This document shows, in pieces, positions 1 to 10,366 of a stretch of DNA of 64,000 bases (the first letter of the stretch is position 1; each line of letters starts with the position of its first letter). The stretch covers positions 2,549,348 through 2,613,347 of the forward strand of contig NC_043741.1 of NCBI RefSeq assembly GCF_004337985.1. Reading direction: 5' to 3'. Below the pieces are notes generated by a model. It saw only the letters and a program-made list of their open reading frames with translations. It had not been told where the DNA came from and did no database searches. Source of the DNA: Pyricularia pennisetigena (lineage: Eukaryota; Ascomycota; Sordariomycetes; Magnaporthales; Pyriculariaceae). The translations under genes and the position numbers were made by a program.

Positions 1-1308
1 TGTACACGACACCAAAACACGACTTGCAGGGTGCTCGGCAACGATTGGGCTTCTGCGATTCTGCACGATTGACCTGCCAGCGGTTGAGAACCATTGAAGC
101 CCGTTGGAGAGACCAAGTTATGAATCGTCCAGTTTGTATCAACCCATATATGTACCTAAGAAATCATTTGATGCAAAATGTCACCGCGGCCTGCGTTGTG
201 CATTGCACATCTCGCAATTCTCCCCGCATGAAGATCCAAGACATTTATTTTATTCGGCAAGGCAATAAATAACCGGTCTTTCCCATTCATTCTCAATGGA
301 GTCGGTCAAGCCAGGTCTGTTTATCCACCACCTCATTTACCCAGGGTATCTCCGTAATGATACCCTACCAACTCTCAGCACAATTTATGTAAGGCAAAGT
401 AGAGGCGAGGTAGGGCAGGTATCTCACACATGGGGAGCCATGAGCAAAAGCGACTTGGGCGGGTTTTGGAAATCAACAACCCAGCCCGGCTTATCGAACA
501 CGCAGTGTTCTCTTCCCTGTCTCAAACATCCCCAGAGCGGCCCTCGTGAAAAGTCGACGAAATTGCTACTGGGCCATGTCTCTCGCTCCAACGGGAGTAC
601 CTGACTATCTCCCATACAGCAGCGTAAATTGACAACCGCAAGGATCTTGGACCCGGGCCGTCTCCACTATGAAAGAAACAGGGCAGATAGATGGATACCT
701 TATCCTTGTGCTTTTGCGGCTCGTTAGATGCCTTTTTATTTTCTTTTTTAATTTTTTTATTTTTATTTTTCTCCCCTCTCCTTCGCTCTCTTGCATGGTT
801 GGTCAGGTACGTCGTAGGCAGCAAGTATTTGGGTGCCAGACGACAAATATCGTGTCGGCATTTCCCCATTATGAGGTTTCTTCATCCTGGGTCCTGCATT
901 AAGTTGATGTTTATGCAAACTCATTCCATCTCCACGCACTTCTCCTCGTCGGCAGTCGGCAAAACAAAGACAGACAGACGGACGGTCGAGGACCAGCAGT
1001 CCCTGTCCAAAGTTGACGTGCAACTGACTGAGATGCGGTGAGGAAGCAAGCCAGCCGTTCGTCTCAATGAGAATTGTGGTCAAAACTCACATGGGCTCCA
1101 CGATTAATTAGATTGGATGACGGGCGCCCGTTGTGAAAGGGGTGGTGGTCGAGAACTGACTGACTACTACGTACTGTCAAAAATTGGTAGCAAGTAGTAT
1201 GATTACCCCATCCATTACCTCGCAAGCCTCGATCCTTCGATACAGTTAGCCCTTATCCAGGTGCATGCTTGCATCCGATGCATGACTGGCCTAGCATTCG
1301 TCTCAAGG

Positions 1309-1330
1309 AGAGAGAGAGAGAGAGAGAGAG
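1309..1330. repeat. (AG)11 microsatellite
   Basis: Uninterrupted AG dinucleotide repeat, followed by an A/G-rich stretch. It lies in a gene-free region. Confidence 0.95.
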
Positions 1331-2313
1331 CGAGAAAGAAAGAAAAAATAGCAGCCTTTTTTTTCTTGGCGCAAAAGAACAAAACCAAAAGCACAGCCAT
1401 TCATGAAATATCGCACCCTTCTCCAACAGCATCGATGATGAGTAAATTTTGCGAAGGCTGGTCAAGTGGGCCTAACTCCGTACCCCAAAGAAACAAAAGA
1501 CATTTTGGCTTCGAGAAGCTCGCGCAGCGCCCGCCATCGACGACATCCATTCAATGCAACCTGTCGCCCGTGCCGCCTCCGGCGCCCACCGCCCCCTGAA
1601 TTGGGATTTTCCCTGTACTAGAAAAAAAGAATGTCGCCCTGGTATTTCAAAACCCTTGGTTTCCCAAAACAAAAAAATCGTCCAGTCTCGCAAAGACATG
1701 ACAGAAAAGAAATGCGCCGCTCTGACCATCCTTCAAAATGAGGCTACACTAGCTAGGCTCTTCCTGGCACAAGTGACAAGTCATTGCCTCGGAATTACTT
1801 CACGTACAAAAAAAGAGAAGGGTATTATTATCAGCGAACCCAATGTGATAGATACCATGGATGTTTAATCACAAAACCCCCCCTAATATCCCTAATATGT
1901 AGTTATCAGAACCACCAAATCTCACGTCACAGCTATTTTGGTTGACCAGCCATGTGATATATCAATTTGCCGCGTCAATGCATCCAAGAAAATAACTCCC
2001 TCCCTAGACCAGCCAAGATCTTCCATTCATCGATCCCACTTTAGAAAACAAATAGCAGCATTTGTGGAATATTAGGGCCAATTAGCCGGCGGGGATAGCT
2101 CTTGGGCTCTCGGGACACCTCTTTTTGAGAAAAAGAGAGATAGAATAAAAAAAAAAAGGTACCGCCAGCCCGACGCCACGCTTTGAGACTTGTCAAGTTC
2201 AGCCTCGACGGCCTCTTTTGGAATCACGCAAACAACCCCCAATCTTGGATTAGTACGTCCCGGCTTGAAACACCAAGCGCGGTGTGGCTGCATTCCCGGT
2301 ATTTGCCTCTTGT

Positions 2314-2314
<1 letters not shown>

Positions 2315-2345
<31 letters not shown>
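2315..2345. repeat. T31 homopolymer
   Basis: Uninterrupted run of 31 T in intergenic DNA. The length is likely to vary between isolates or sequencing runs. Confidence 0.95.
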
Positions 2346-2346
<1 letters not shown>

Positions 2347-3629
2347 TTCCTCACCCAGCTTCTACAGTAATCAGCCCCTCGAGGTTGTCTATCCTTACCA
2401 ATGCATGCCCTTTCCCCAACATGTTATGTTTTTCCCTATGCATCATGGGAATCGCCAGGAACTCCGGAATCTACACGGAAGGCATTGACGTTCGGAGATT
2501 GAAGTCCCCAGAACGGGGGTTCTGTGGTAGCACCACGTAATGTGATAGATGCTACTGCACTTATTAGATCGTACCCCGATTTTTTGTTGCCTTTAGGCCC
2601 CGTCAAACACAGCTGCGCAATCAGTCAAACGTGGGAAGAGACACCATCCGACGATAACATCAGTAGCACAGAACTATTATTGTTCCATGGAAGAAACCCG
2701 GAGAAAACAAGGCGCCTTACAGGAGAATATCTCCTTAATCCCGGGGTATAAAACACATTTTATAAACCTGGTTACCTTTTTGCTTGTTGTTGTGCTGATT
2801 TAGGTAGGGTAACCCTTTCTCGGTCGTCGTCCGGCAACGTGGAATTGCACTTTTATGCAACGGCTTGTTTACTATGAGTAGATGATCCACTCTGGCTCCA
2901 GTGACGCGCTTTTTTTGTTGCTCAGGTCTGCCCCCATCCCGACGCGCCGGCCATGTGATGATCAGTGCATTTCAATCTACTATGCACTGCGGTGTATTCT
3001 TACAGAATTTATGCAAGGACATGGAGAGTGAGGGATAAAGAGAAGAGAAAAAAAAAAAAAAAAAAAGCCGCAACAAGAAGTTATGTGCAAGGCTTGACTT
3101 TCTTTGGTTATCGATCCCAACCGAGCGACTGCAGAAAAAGAAGCCGTCTTGCTCTAGACTAATGAACTGAAAAAGCCAAGAGTGCGTACCCCCTCGACCC
3201 TTTCATCCCATCCATCATGGCCCCCCGCCATCCGTATCCGGCAGAGCGTTGCAGTCGGACTTGACCGAGAAGCATGATCCTGGAGGGGGGTGTCCATGAG
3301 GTGAGGGTCTGGCCCACCGACAAGACCGCGGTTCTTGTTGTATCGATGGTCCCTGCATCGGATGGGAGCTGCGTTTTTAGTGTTTGGTGCGATGGATGGG
3401 TAATAAATCGGCCACGAAACTCTGGTTCCGGATGACGTCGTACCGATAGCCTAACTCTGAAGATGAATACATGTCCAAAAGTCGACCAAAAGTCAGTATC
3501 TTACATCAGCGAGGATTTTACAATGCTAACAAGAATGAGTGAGCAATTCAGTGAGTGCGTGTAGTTGTATTTATATTTCAAGAATTGATTATTTAAATCA
3601 AGTCGCGTAAAATCTCGCGTCAAAGAATA

Positions 3630-5212
3630 CTACAGCTTGATTGAGATATTATAGACATCCAGAATCACAGCAACCCCCGTCACGACCAGAGCATACCCCA
3701 CCAAGATGCCCATCGCAAGCAGCGGGCCAGCAGTCAACGTAGGAAGCGTCATGTTGACCGCTCCCGTAAGCAGGTTCGCCAACAAGAACACGGCCAGCCC
3801 ATTCTTGTTAAAAGCACGTAGTACCCGGCTCGTGGCCGCATTGTGCGCCTCCTTCTCAGCCCTCCCGTCTGAGACGTGGGCGCTGCTGTTTCCGTAACAG
3901 GCTGTGGGGGAAAAAAAAAGCGCCTCGACGACGCAAAACGCCATCAGCAGCGCCGAGTTGTACCATGCGGTCCACAGCACGTACGGCAGGTTCGCCATGC
4001 GGCGGGACACATCCAGGCCCTGGCCATAGGTGAAGTTTGTCGTGAAGACGTAGAGCGCCGTCCAGAGCACCGTGCGCAACCCCATCCTCACGAGCAGCTT
4101 CTTCCGCGCGCCGGAGGGGCTGGCGGGCTCATTGCCTAGCGTCCGTGGGAGGACATAAGTGCCAGCGTCCATGCCTGCGAAGAAGATGGCCAGGTAGCCC
4201 AAGAAGCTGAATATGCCCTCCCTGTTCATGGATATCAGGTCGGTACGCGGGGCGATCAGGATGTAGGCTTTGAGGCGGGTGCTTTCAAGCAGCATTTGGT
4301 AGACGACGCCTAGGATAATTGAGAGAACGGCGTATGAGGGTATGATGCGTAGGAAAGGCTGCAGAATGGCCACAAAAGGCGGGAGGAATCCCAAGGTGAA
4401 GAAAAAGTTCCAGTGCACGCCGTACTCAGTGACGTGCTCTGCATAGTCTAGTCCCTTGACGGATAGTAGTCGGATCACGCCGAGAACCAAAAGCGGAAAT
4501 GAGTGACGGAGGCTGTATATCAGTTTCTGCGCCAGCGGTGCGGATTTGCCGCTGGCAACCTCCCGCAACACTGGGCGAGCCGAAACGAGACCCCCGGAGT
4601 AGACGAAAGAGCCTACGCCTATATCCATCAGAGACGTGCCCCAGGTCTCGACCTTGGCGAAGCGACGGGGGAATATGGGGAAATCAACCGCTAGGATTGC
4701 TAGACATGTCAGGGCGAGCATGCTGCCACGGTAGTTTGTCAAAAATGGCTTTAATGAGAGCACATCTGCCTGCTTCTGGGCCTCGGTGGGCTTAGGCTTC
4801 TTGGGTCGGCGCCTGGAGGCATTTGCCGCAGGAATACCGTATAGAAGCACGGCGGGGGCGGCAAGTAGTAGTATGAGAAGAACCGGTGCGTGGGCATATA
4901 GAGTTGTTGCAAGAAGCACAGCAATTATGTTGAGAAGGAAGTCAACAGTAAAAGCTATGGGGGTGTATGGGTCGAAGAACGACTGGCGCGTCTGTAGGAC
5001 GGACCAGAGCACGAGGGCAACCTGTAGATGGGAGCGGTCAGTCAGTAGACGGCCTTTGTGTGCATTGCTCTTTGTCATGAGAAATAGAGAGCAGCATCTG
5101 CATGTACCGGAGCAACGCCCGTCACGGCAAGTATCTCTGCAACGGAGCCGCCATTGTGTCCCGAGACGAAAGCCTCTTTCTGCTGCTTGTAGCTAGCCGT
5201 CGAATTCGACAT
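3630..5212 (-). CDS. GWT1: GPI-anchored wall transfer protein 1 (inositol acyltransferase), 2 exons
   Basis: Multi-pass ER membrane enzyme that acylates the inositol ring of glucosaminyl-phosphatidylinositol early in GPI-anchor synthesis (family knowledge). Exons are 5212-5108 and 5021-3630. The 86-nt intron starts GTACATG, ends CTACAG and joins in phase 0, giving 498 residues. The first exon encodes an N-terminus with the family's [11 protein letters not shown] pattern. It joins directly to [16 protein letters not shown], so starting at the internal ATG at 5078 would lose a conserved segment. The signature [18 protein letters not shown] and the C-terminal [14 protein letters not shown] are intact, and roughly a dozen hydrophobic segments span the protein. 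It faces away from the gene at 6460, with about 1.25 kb between them. A pyrimidine tract ending in CACAG at about 3902-3920 mimics a 3' splice site inside the exon, but no good donor precedes it. Gwt1 is the known target of manogepix-type antifungals. Confidence 0.97.
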
Positions 5213-5483
5213 GGTTGAGTCGTCGCAAACTGATCACGGAAGGATTTTCAGGTGTAAACGCAGAGAATAAAGCAAATGTGAGAAACAACAAACGCAGTTC
5301 TCGTTTCAGGCATTGCGTCGTAATATTTTAAAAACAGGCAAAGCGATGAGTGTGCAGCGCACGAGGGCCAGTTGTTCTTCTCTCCGAGATGATTGAGGAA
5401 ACCTGTCAAATCGCGAAAATGACACTGTCGCGGAAAGAAGCTCCCGATGCGACTTTGCATGGATCAGAGCTGCGGCCAGCCAG

Positions 5484-5495
5484 CCAATGACGTAA
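5484..5495. promoter_or_regulatory. Overlapping CCAAT box and CRE/ATF-like site
   Basis: The bases read CCAATGACGTAA: a CCAAT box (HAP/CBC complex) sharing its last T with TGACGTAA, a bZIP (ATF/CREB-type) site. It lies about 270 bp upstream of the GWT1 start codon. The motifs are seen directly; binding is inferred. Confidence 0.45.
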
Positions 5496-5523
5496 AATGC
5501 CCCTCTAAAAGCAGAGGAAGTAT

Positions 5524-5529
5524 CACGTG
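5524..5529. promoter_or_regulatory. CACGTG E-box upstream of GWT1
   Basis: Palindromic bHLH site (Cbf1/Pho4 class) about 310 bp from the GWT1 start and 30 bp from the CCAAT/CRE element. Function is inferred from the motif only. Confidence 0.35.
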
Positions 5530-6459
5530 CTCTCGCGCTTTTGGAGGTTCTGCTCAGGCACTAATCAGTCAACGCCACATTTTTGTATCACAGTAAATTC
5601 TGACGACGTTTGTTCCGGAATAGGGTAGACCTGCGCTCTCCCTTTTTTTGCCTTTACACCAACGTCTTCCTTCTCCGTGACAAAGAAACCACAGGAGCAC
5701 CAAGAGGAACTTTCATTTGGGCTTGCTTCCCCCGCATCTACGTTCCAGTTGTCTTTGAATGAAGAAAGGAGGGATGACGACAAGGAGGTTTTGTAAGCCA
5801 GTGTAGGGCAGAATCGGGTTTCTGATTGCCTTTTTCAGTGTGCAATCTCCCTACGTCTCCCCGTTCTTTGTTACAGCTCACGAGCCCAGCCGTCGAGAGG
5901 AATGCTTTGCTCATTTCTCGTTTTTTTTTTCTTCTTCTTTTCTTCTGTTCTTTCAAACGGATTTGTAGTCTGGGTGAGAAAAGCTTCTCCCTCACTTTGA
6001 ACCCTTGTCTTGTTCTTAATGGCTTTATTCATATTCAGCCCAGCGCCATGTGCACCCTGACTGTATGGTACCCCTTGTCTTTGACCTTCTTTGACACACG
6101 ACAACGATACAAATAGCAGTGCCGTGTGCGGCACTTCACATCTTCTCCACGTCGCGTTTCTTTGCTCGTTTGAGTACAAACAAGCACGCTCTTTCAGAAC
6201 ATTGCTGGGTGCTTGACATCCTCAAGTCTCTTGTCGATACCGGTTTATACTCCGCCCACGTGGTTCCTTTGTTCACTACCATATTCGCATCACTCACCAT
6301 ACATTCCCTCATCTGCCGCGCAGATCTTTCTTACTTGAAACTTGAGACAACTCTGTCAGTCTACCTAGCTTTTTACCTTGGCACCATTGGAATTATTCAG
6401 CAATACGGACGAGCGAAGCACCACCGCCACAAGGTATGATATCAACTCATAAAGCTATC

Positions 6460-7521
6460 ATGGAGACTCAAGCATCCAAACGTAATCCCCTGCCTTCCAT
6501 ATGGACTGGTGGCTATCGTGACGGTGGCTTCCCTCGGGGCGCTGCCCGCCGGCAGTTGAACACTCCCGCTGCGCCCTCACCCAGGTCGCCACATGGTGCT
6601 CACGGTCCAGATATTATGCTTCCGCGGCATCACCAAGATCAGGTCACTGAACTGGGCAGATCTCTTGTCCAAACACTCGGTCGCCGAACCAGTACGGCAA
6701 TGTCTTCAGCCCAGTCCACTTCCATATCCTCTCCTCTGTCTGGCGCTTTCAACAGGATGTCAGTCGGCGGCAACAGTGCCTACGCTGCGAATACATCCCT
6801 CCTGCTTACGGGCGTCAGCGAAAACGATATCAAGTCCCCAATGGAGCGGCGGAAATCTGTGGCCATGGAGATGAGGCATCCTCAGATGATCTTGGTGACA
6901 GCAGTGGCTTCGCGCAGCAGGGAGCAGGTTACCATGATTGGAGGAAAGGTCACCATCAACGCAACCGTGTTCCCTCGTGTCAGCCAGCGTTCCCCCTTTA
7001 GGATGTCGCGCGAGTTCAACCTCAAAAAGGTCCACGAGATGATCCCTGGTCCGGCGCGCCGTCCATCCGTCACAAGCGTTCCTGCATCCCCAGAGACCCC
7101 GCGGCGGATGTCTACCCTAGTTGAGAGGAGGCCATCTCCAGCCGTGGTGAGACCTGCAGTGGTTCGACGTAGCATTGTCGGAGATTTCAACGATAACGCG
7201 AACGTTCCACCAAACACAAGGCCCATTTGTTAGTATAGGCCTGCATTTCCCAGGTATTTGCAAAAGCGACAAAACAAAGAAAACATGTGGCTAATCATTT
7301 GAGAACCCGCAGCTTGGCCACACGCCCGCCTTTGCCTTCCAATCCTGGCATCACTGATGCTTTCGGGGCAGCTGAGAGACGGTGACAGGATCGAAATCCC
7401 AATGCCGCATCCCGAGGCGTGGCCCCATACGTGGGCGTACCTGTGCACGGCGGATGGCAGCGAGGTGCACGAAAGCATGAAGCAGAACATCCTCTATCTC
7501 GGCGGTAAGCTTCTAGAGTGA
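6460..7521 (+). CDS. Hypothetical protein, 2 exons, BTB-like C-terminal end
   Basis: I do not recognise a named family. Exon 1 (6460-7228) encodes a Ser/Pro/Arg-rich, probably disordered region with repeated R-R-x-S motifs that resemble basophilic-kinase sites. A frame restricted to this exon would stop at 7233. Joining donor GTTAGT (7229) to acceptor CGCAG (7312) removes an 84-nt intron with a CTAAT branch site 18 nt before the acceptor. Exon 2 (7313-7521) then adds about 68 residues that read as a folded domain end: SGQLRDGDRIEIPMPHPEAW, then a W-A-Y-L helix and NILYLGG. That pattern resembles the late part of fungal BTB/POZ domains. The product is 325 residues. An ATG at 6436 could add eight residues. 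A GTAAGC at 7505 could be a further donor, but no following exon is evident. Confidence 0.65.
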
Positions 7522-8820
7522 GCCGATTTCCGAGATCCCTCCTTTTGAGTTTTCTTAGTATCTATTGCTTTGCTTTATGGCTTGAGACACTTGCAAGGAT
7601 TTCAGGGCTGAGCATTTCTTCTTCTTCCTTCTTTTACTTCCGAATTTTCTATCATTTGGTTTTATTGTTCTCTGGCATGATAGAGCAAACGATGTTACGA
7701 ACAGATGTTGATTTCATTTGGCATGTCGCTTGCCCAAGGTACTTTTTTTTTCGATCTAACCGGCATGCTGTATTTCCCCTGTCTTTTGATTGTTGCCATC
7801 TGCTGACTGATGGCCACGTCCTGGAGAATGGAAACTTCGAAGCTGTACAAAATCCGTCGGGCCGTGTCGGTGTACTGTACATGCCAGTTTTGGGAATGTA
7901 TCTCAACAAAGTTTACCGACAGGGTTGTAAGCCATAGAAATCTATAAAGTGTGATTGTCAACTCCCCTCATCGTCCAAGATGAGTATGTCTTTATTACCC
8001 CCCCACCCCTTGGCCGAACTTTGGGATCGGCGGGACAGTATGGTTTTAGTCTATTGCCTTGAGACAACAAGCACCTCCCATGATTATAGTTGCGACACCG
8101 TTCGACTCTGCCCCTTACTTTTTTTTTTTTTTTTTTTTTTCGTGCCCAGTGTCTTGAGGTACGACTTTCACAGTCACGACTAGACCTAGCACAGTCGTTG
8201 AAATTTTTGGGGACCTAGGCTAGGACGCAGCCATCAACGTTGGCGCCAGAGACGGCGCCGCCTTAGTGTGCATTAACGTGTAATCCAGACCAAAAGATTG
8301 GCAGCGTTAGGACAGCCGCGTAAAGTGGACTGTCTCTCCTGTAGCAGTTTCTCCCAGGATCAAATAAAATATTAGCGACAGATCTTGTAAGTGGAAGTAG
8401 TATCTTGTTTCTGGAAATTCCGCTCGGAGGCAACCCGACCCATCCATAGTTGGAGCACACAGTCCCTCGATCGCCTTTTTATGAGAGCTTGTCACGAAAA
8501 ACTACCGCATTTTCATTTGATTGATAGATTTTTATGGTATGAGAAGCACTACTTGACGATACGAAATTTTGCGTATCGTTCTGGATTGAGTTAACCGCGC
8601 GCTATCAATACGAGAGACTATCCTTTCTTTACATGAGCCAAAGTTTTGGCTGTTTGTAGAAGGCTGCTTTTGTTCGCACCTTCCTAAATCAACTTCGTTT
8701 TCCACAAGTGACGGCCACACTTGGGATCGTTGTTTCCCATATTCCACTCCGCCTATTTTTCATTCCCACATCACTCACCTTCCAAGATTACCTACCTGTC
8801 TGCCTAATTTTGTTCCCAAA
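7522..8820. other. Intergenic, no gene seen
   Basis: Contains a T22 run at 8119-8140. The last 200 bases are C/T-rich and probably form the promoter and leader of the kinase-like gene at 8821. No conserved frame is visible. Confidence 0.55.
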
Positions 8821-9906
8821 ATGACTCCGAGGCACTCCCACCCAACTCCTTCCCACATCTTCCCTCGAATCTCTTTCCTCTCACCATCCTCCAAAATGAC
8901 CAACCCAGTCCTATCACCACTAAACAAAACAACTCCATACCTCAGTGTCCCTCCCAGTTGGGACAAGCCGACACGGCGCCCGGTCATCTGGATCAATGGC
9001 TGGCCGGCCGTCGGCAAGGCGTCAGTGGCAGGTTTCATCAAGACGCTGCTGGGCATCTCAGAGGTGGTGCTGGTCAACGAAGACGGCGAGGACGACCTAT
9101 CGGGCGGGTCGGCGGTCGAGCTCGACCAGCACGCCCGGTGCGCCGACGACCCTGCCGCCGAGGAGGACCCGCTGGCCCGCGCCCGCCGCAACGCCGCCAT
9201 TTGCCGCTACATACTCAGCGAGGAGAGCCTATGCCGAACCACCGTCTTCACGGCGTGCCAGCCGCGCACCCGCAAGGGCCAGTGGATCGCCGCCGAGTAC
9301 GCCGCCGCCGCCAGGGCGGCCGACAGGCTGTTCATCCCCATCAACCTGACCTGCAGCGAGCAGGAGAACATCCGCAGACTGGGCCGGCAGAGGGAGTGCT
9401 CCGTCAACCCGGAAAAGGTGCTCAAGGACCCGAACCTACTGGTGGCCGTGCGCGAGGCCGGCCTTTTTGAGTTTACGCAGGAAGTCGCCGCCACCACCGC
9501 GCCGTCGCAGAGGCCGCAACTGATGAGGAGCTTTCACACGACCGACCTGGTCCGCGTGGGCGACACGGGATACTGTGAGGTTTCGGAATCTTCGGCCAAG
9601 GCCGAGGCGGGCGGGTCTCGGCGGTTCTGCCAAGCCAAACCATACCACGATAGGGAGGATCCAGCCTCGATGATGCTCACACTGGATGTCTCGCGCATGA
9701 CATCCATGCAGGCCGGCTTCTCCATCATCTCACACGTGCAGGACATGGAGAAGCGGAGGATGTGCCGCGTCCGTGCTGCCGAGCTCAAGGAGGCCGCCTT
9801 GCAGCTCAAGGCTCAAGCGATGGCCCAGAGCAAAAAGTCATTACGCGATGCTAGCCAGCTGGACTCGCACCTGTGGATCACAAGGCCTAGGAGCGCGCTT
9901 TCTTGA
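8821..9906 (+). CDS. P-loop kinase-like protein (AAA_33/chloramphenicol-phosphotransferase type)
   Basis: Single-exon frame of 361 residues. A strand and nucleotide-binding loop read VIWINGWPAVGKAS (about residues 55-68). In this fungal family the Ser/Thr follows GK after one extra residue (GKxS/T), so the site fits the family although it departs from classic Walker A. Further family features follow: an acidic stretch after the first helix, R-x-R-x-N (about 121-125), a TVFTACQPRT strand, and LTCSEQENIRRLGRQRE, which resembles the lid with its Arg residues. The C-terminus is helical and Ala/Lys-rich. The substrate is unknown. The first ATG (8821) is taken as the start. The ATG at 8896, after a C/T-rich leader-like stretch, would give 336 residues and is nearly as likely. 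Codon use is strongly G/C-ending. Confidence 0.8.
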   Translation: MTPRHSHPTPSHIFPRISFLSPSSKMTNPVLSPLNKTTPYLSVPPSWDKPTRRPVIWINGWPAVGKASVAGFIKTLLGISEVVLVNEDGEDDLSGGSAVELDQHARCADDPAAEEDPLARARRNAAICRYILSEESLCRTTVFTACQPRTRKGQWIAAEYAAAARAADRLFIPINLTCSEQENIRRLGRQRECSVNPEKVLKDPNLLVAVREAGLFEFTQEVAATTAPSQRPQLMRSFHTTDLVRVGDTGYCEVSESSAKAEAGGSRRFCQAKPYHDREDPASMMLTLDVSRMTSMQAGFSIISHVQDMEKRRMCRVRAAELKEAALQLKAQAMAQSKKSLRDASQLDSHLWITRPRSALS

Positions 9907-10366
9907 GAGATAGCATGCTGCTATGCTTTGGCATCCGTATTGTCTGTCTTCATGCCGCGCCGCCGTGTTCGAATTCGAGTACGCTTAGAGTGTTCAACGA
10001 TAGGCTTTGTTTTTTTGTTTTTTTTTAGCCTTTTAGTTTTCATGGCTCTTAGTTCCACATGACAAAAAAAACTCAAAAGGGAATTCGGATGAACTAGCCT
10101 CACCTCCGTTCTAAGGGGACCATGGGCTTCAAGGGCTTTTGATAATTGTGCGTTGCTAGAAGAGATATATACCTTTCTTGTCTCTAGAGTTGAGATACCA
10201 ATATCTGTATCCAAATGTCATTTCTATCAAAAGAAGACCGCATGCCATATCTTTCTGCGGCAACCTTTTCCGTGGGTAGGATCTTTCAGAGTATCGCCCG
10301 TGTTTGTTTGCACGTTACGGTTAGATTAAAGAATACAAGCCCGAATCAGCGGCGGCATGACACTCA
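9907..10366. other. Convergent 3' intergenic region
   Basis: About 460 bases between the stop codons of the kinase-like gene and the amidase. It is T/A-rich, with short T runs near 10010-10026 that could serve 3' end formation. No gene is seen. Confidence 0.55.

Larger units (their letters stand above)
1..3629. other. Gene-free stretch
   Basis: No open frame here has an ATG start, a convincing length and a recognisable motif. The stretch holds an (AG)11 repeat at 1309-1330, a T31 tract at 2315-2345, and A-rich runs near 2148-2157 and 3048-3066. It lies downstream of the 3' end of GWT1, so its right edge probably includes that gene's 3' untranslated region. Confidence 0.6.
5213..6459. other. 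Divergent promoter region between GWT1 and the 6460 gene
   Basis: About 1.25 kb between two start codons pointing apart. It holds a CCAAT box overlapping a TGACGTAA element at 5484-5495 and a CACGTG at 5524-5529. The part next to the right-hand gene is T- and C-rich, as is common for fungal leaders. No gene is supported inside it. Confidence 0.6.
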
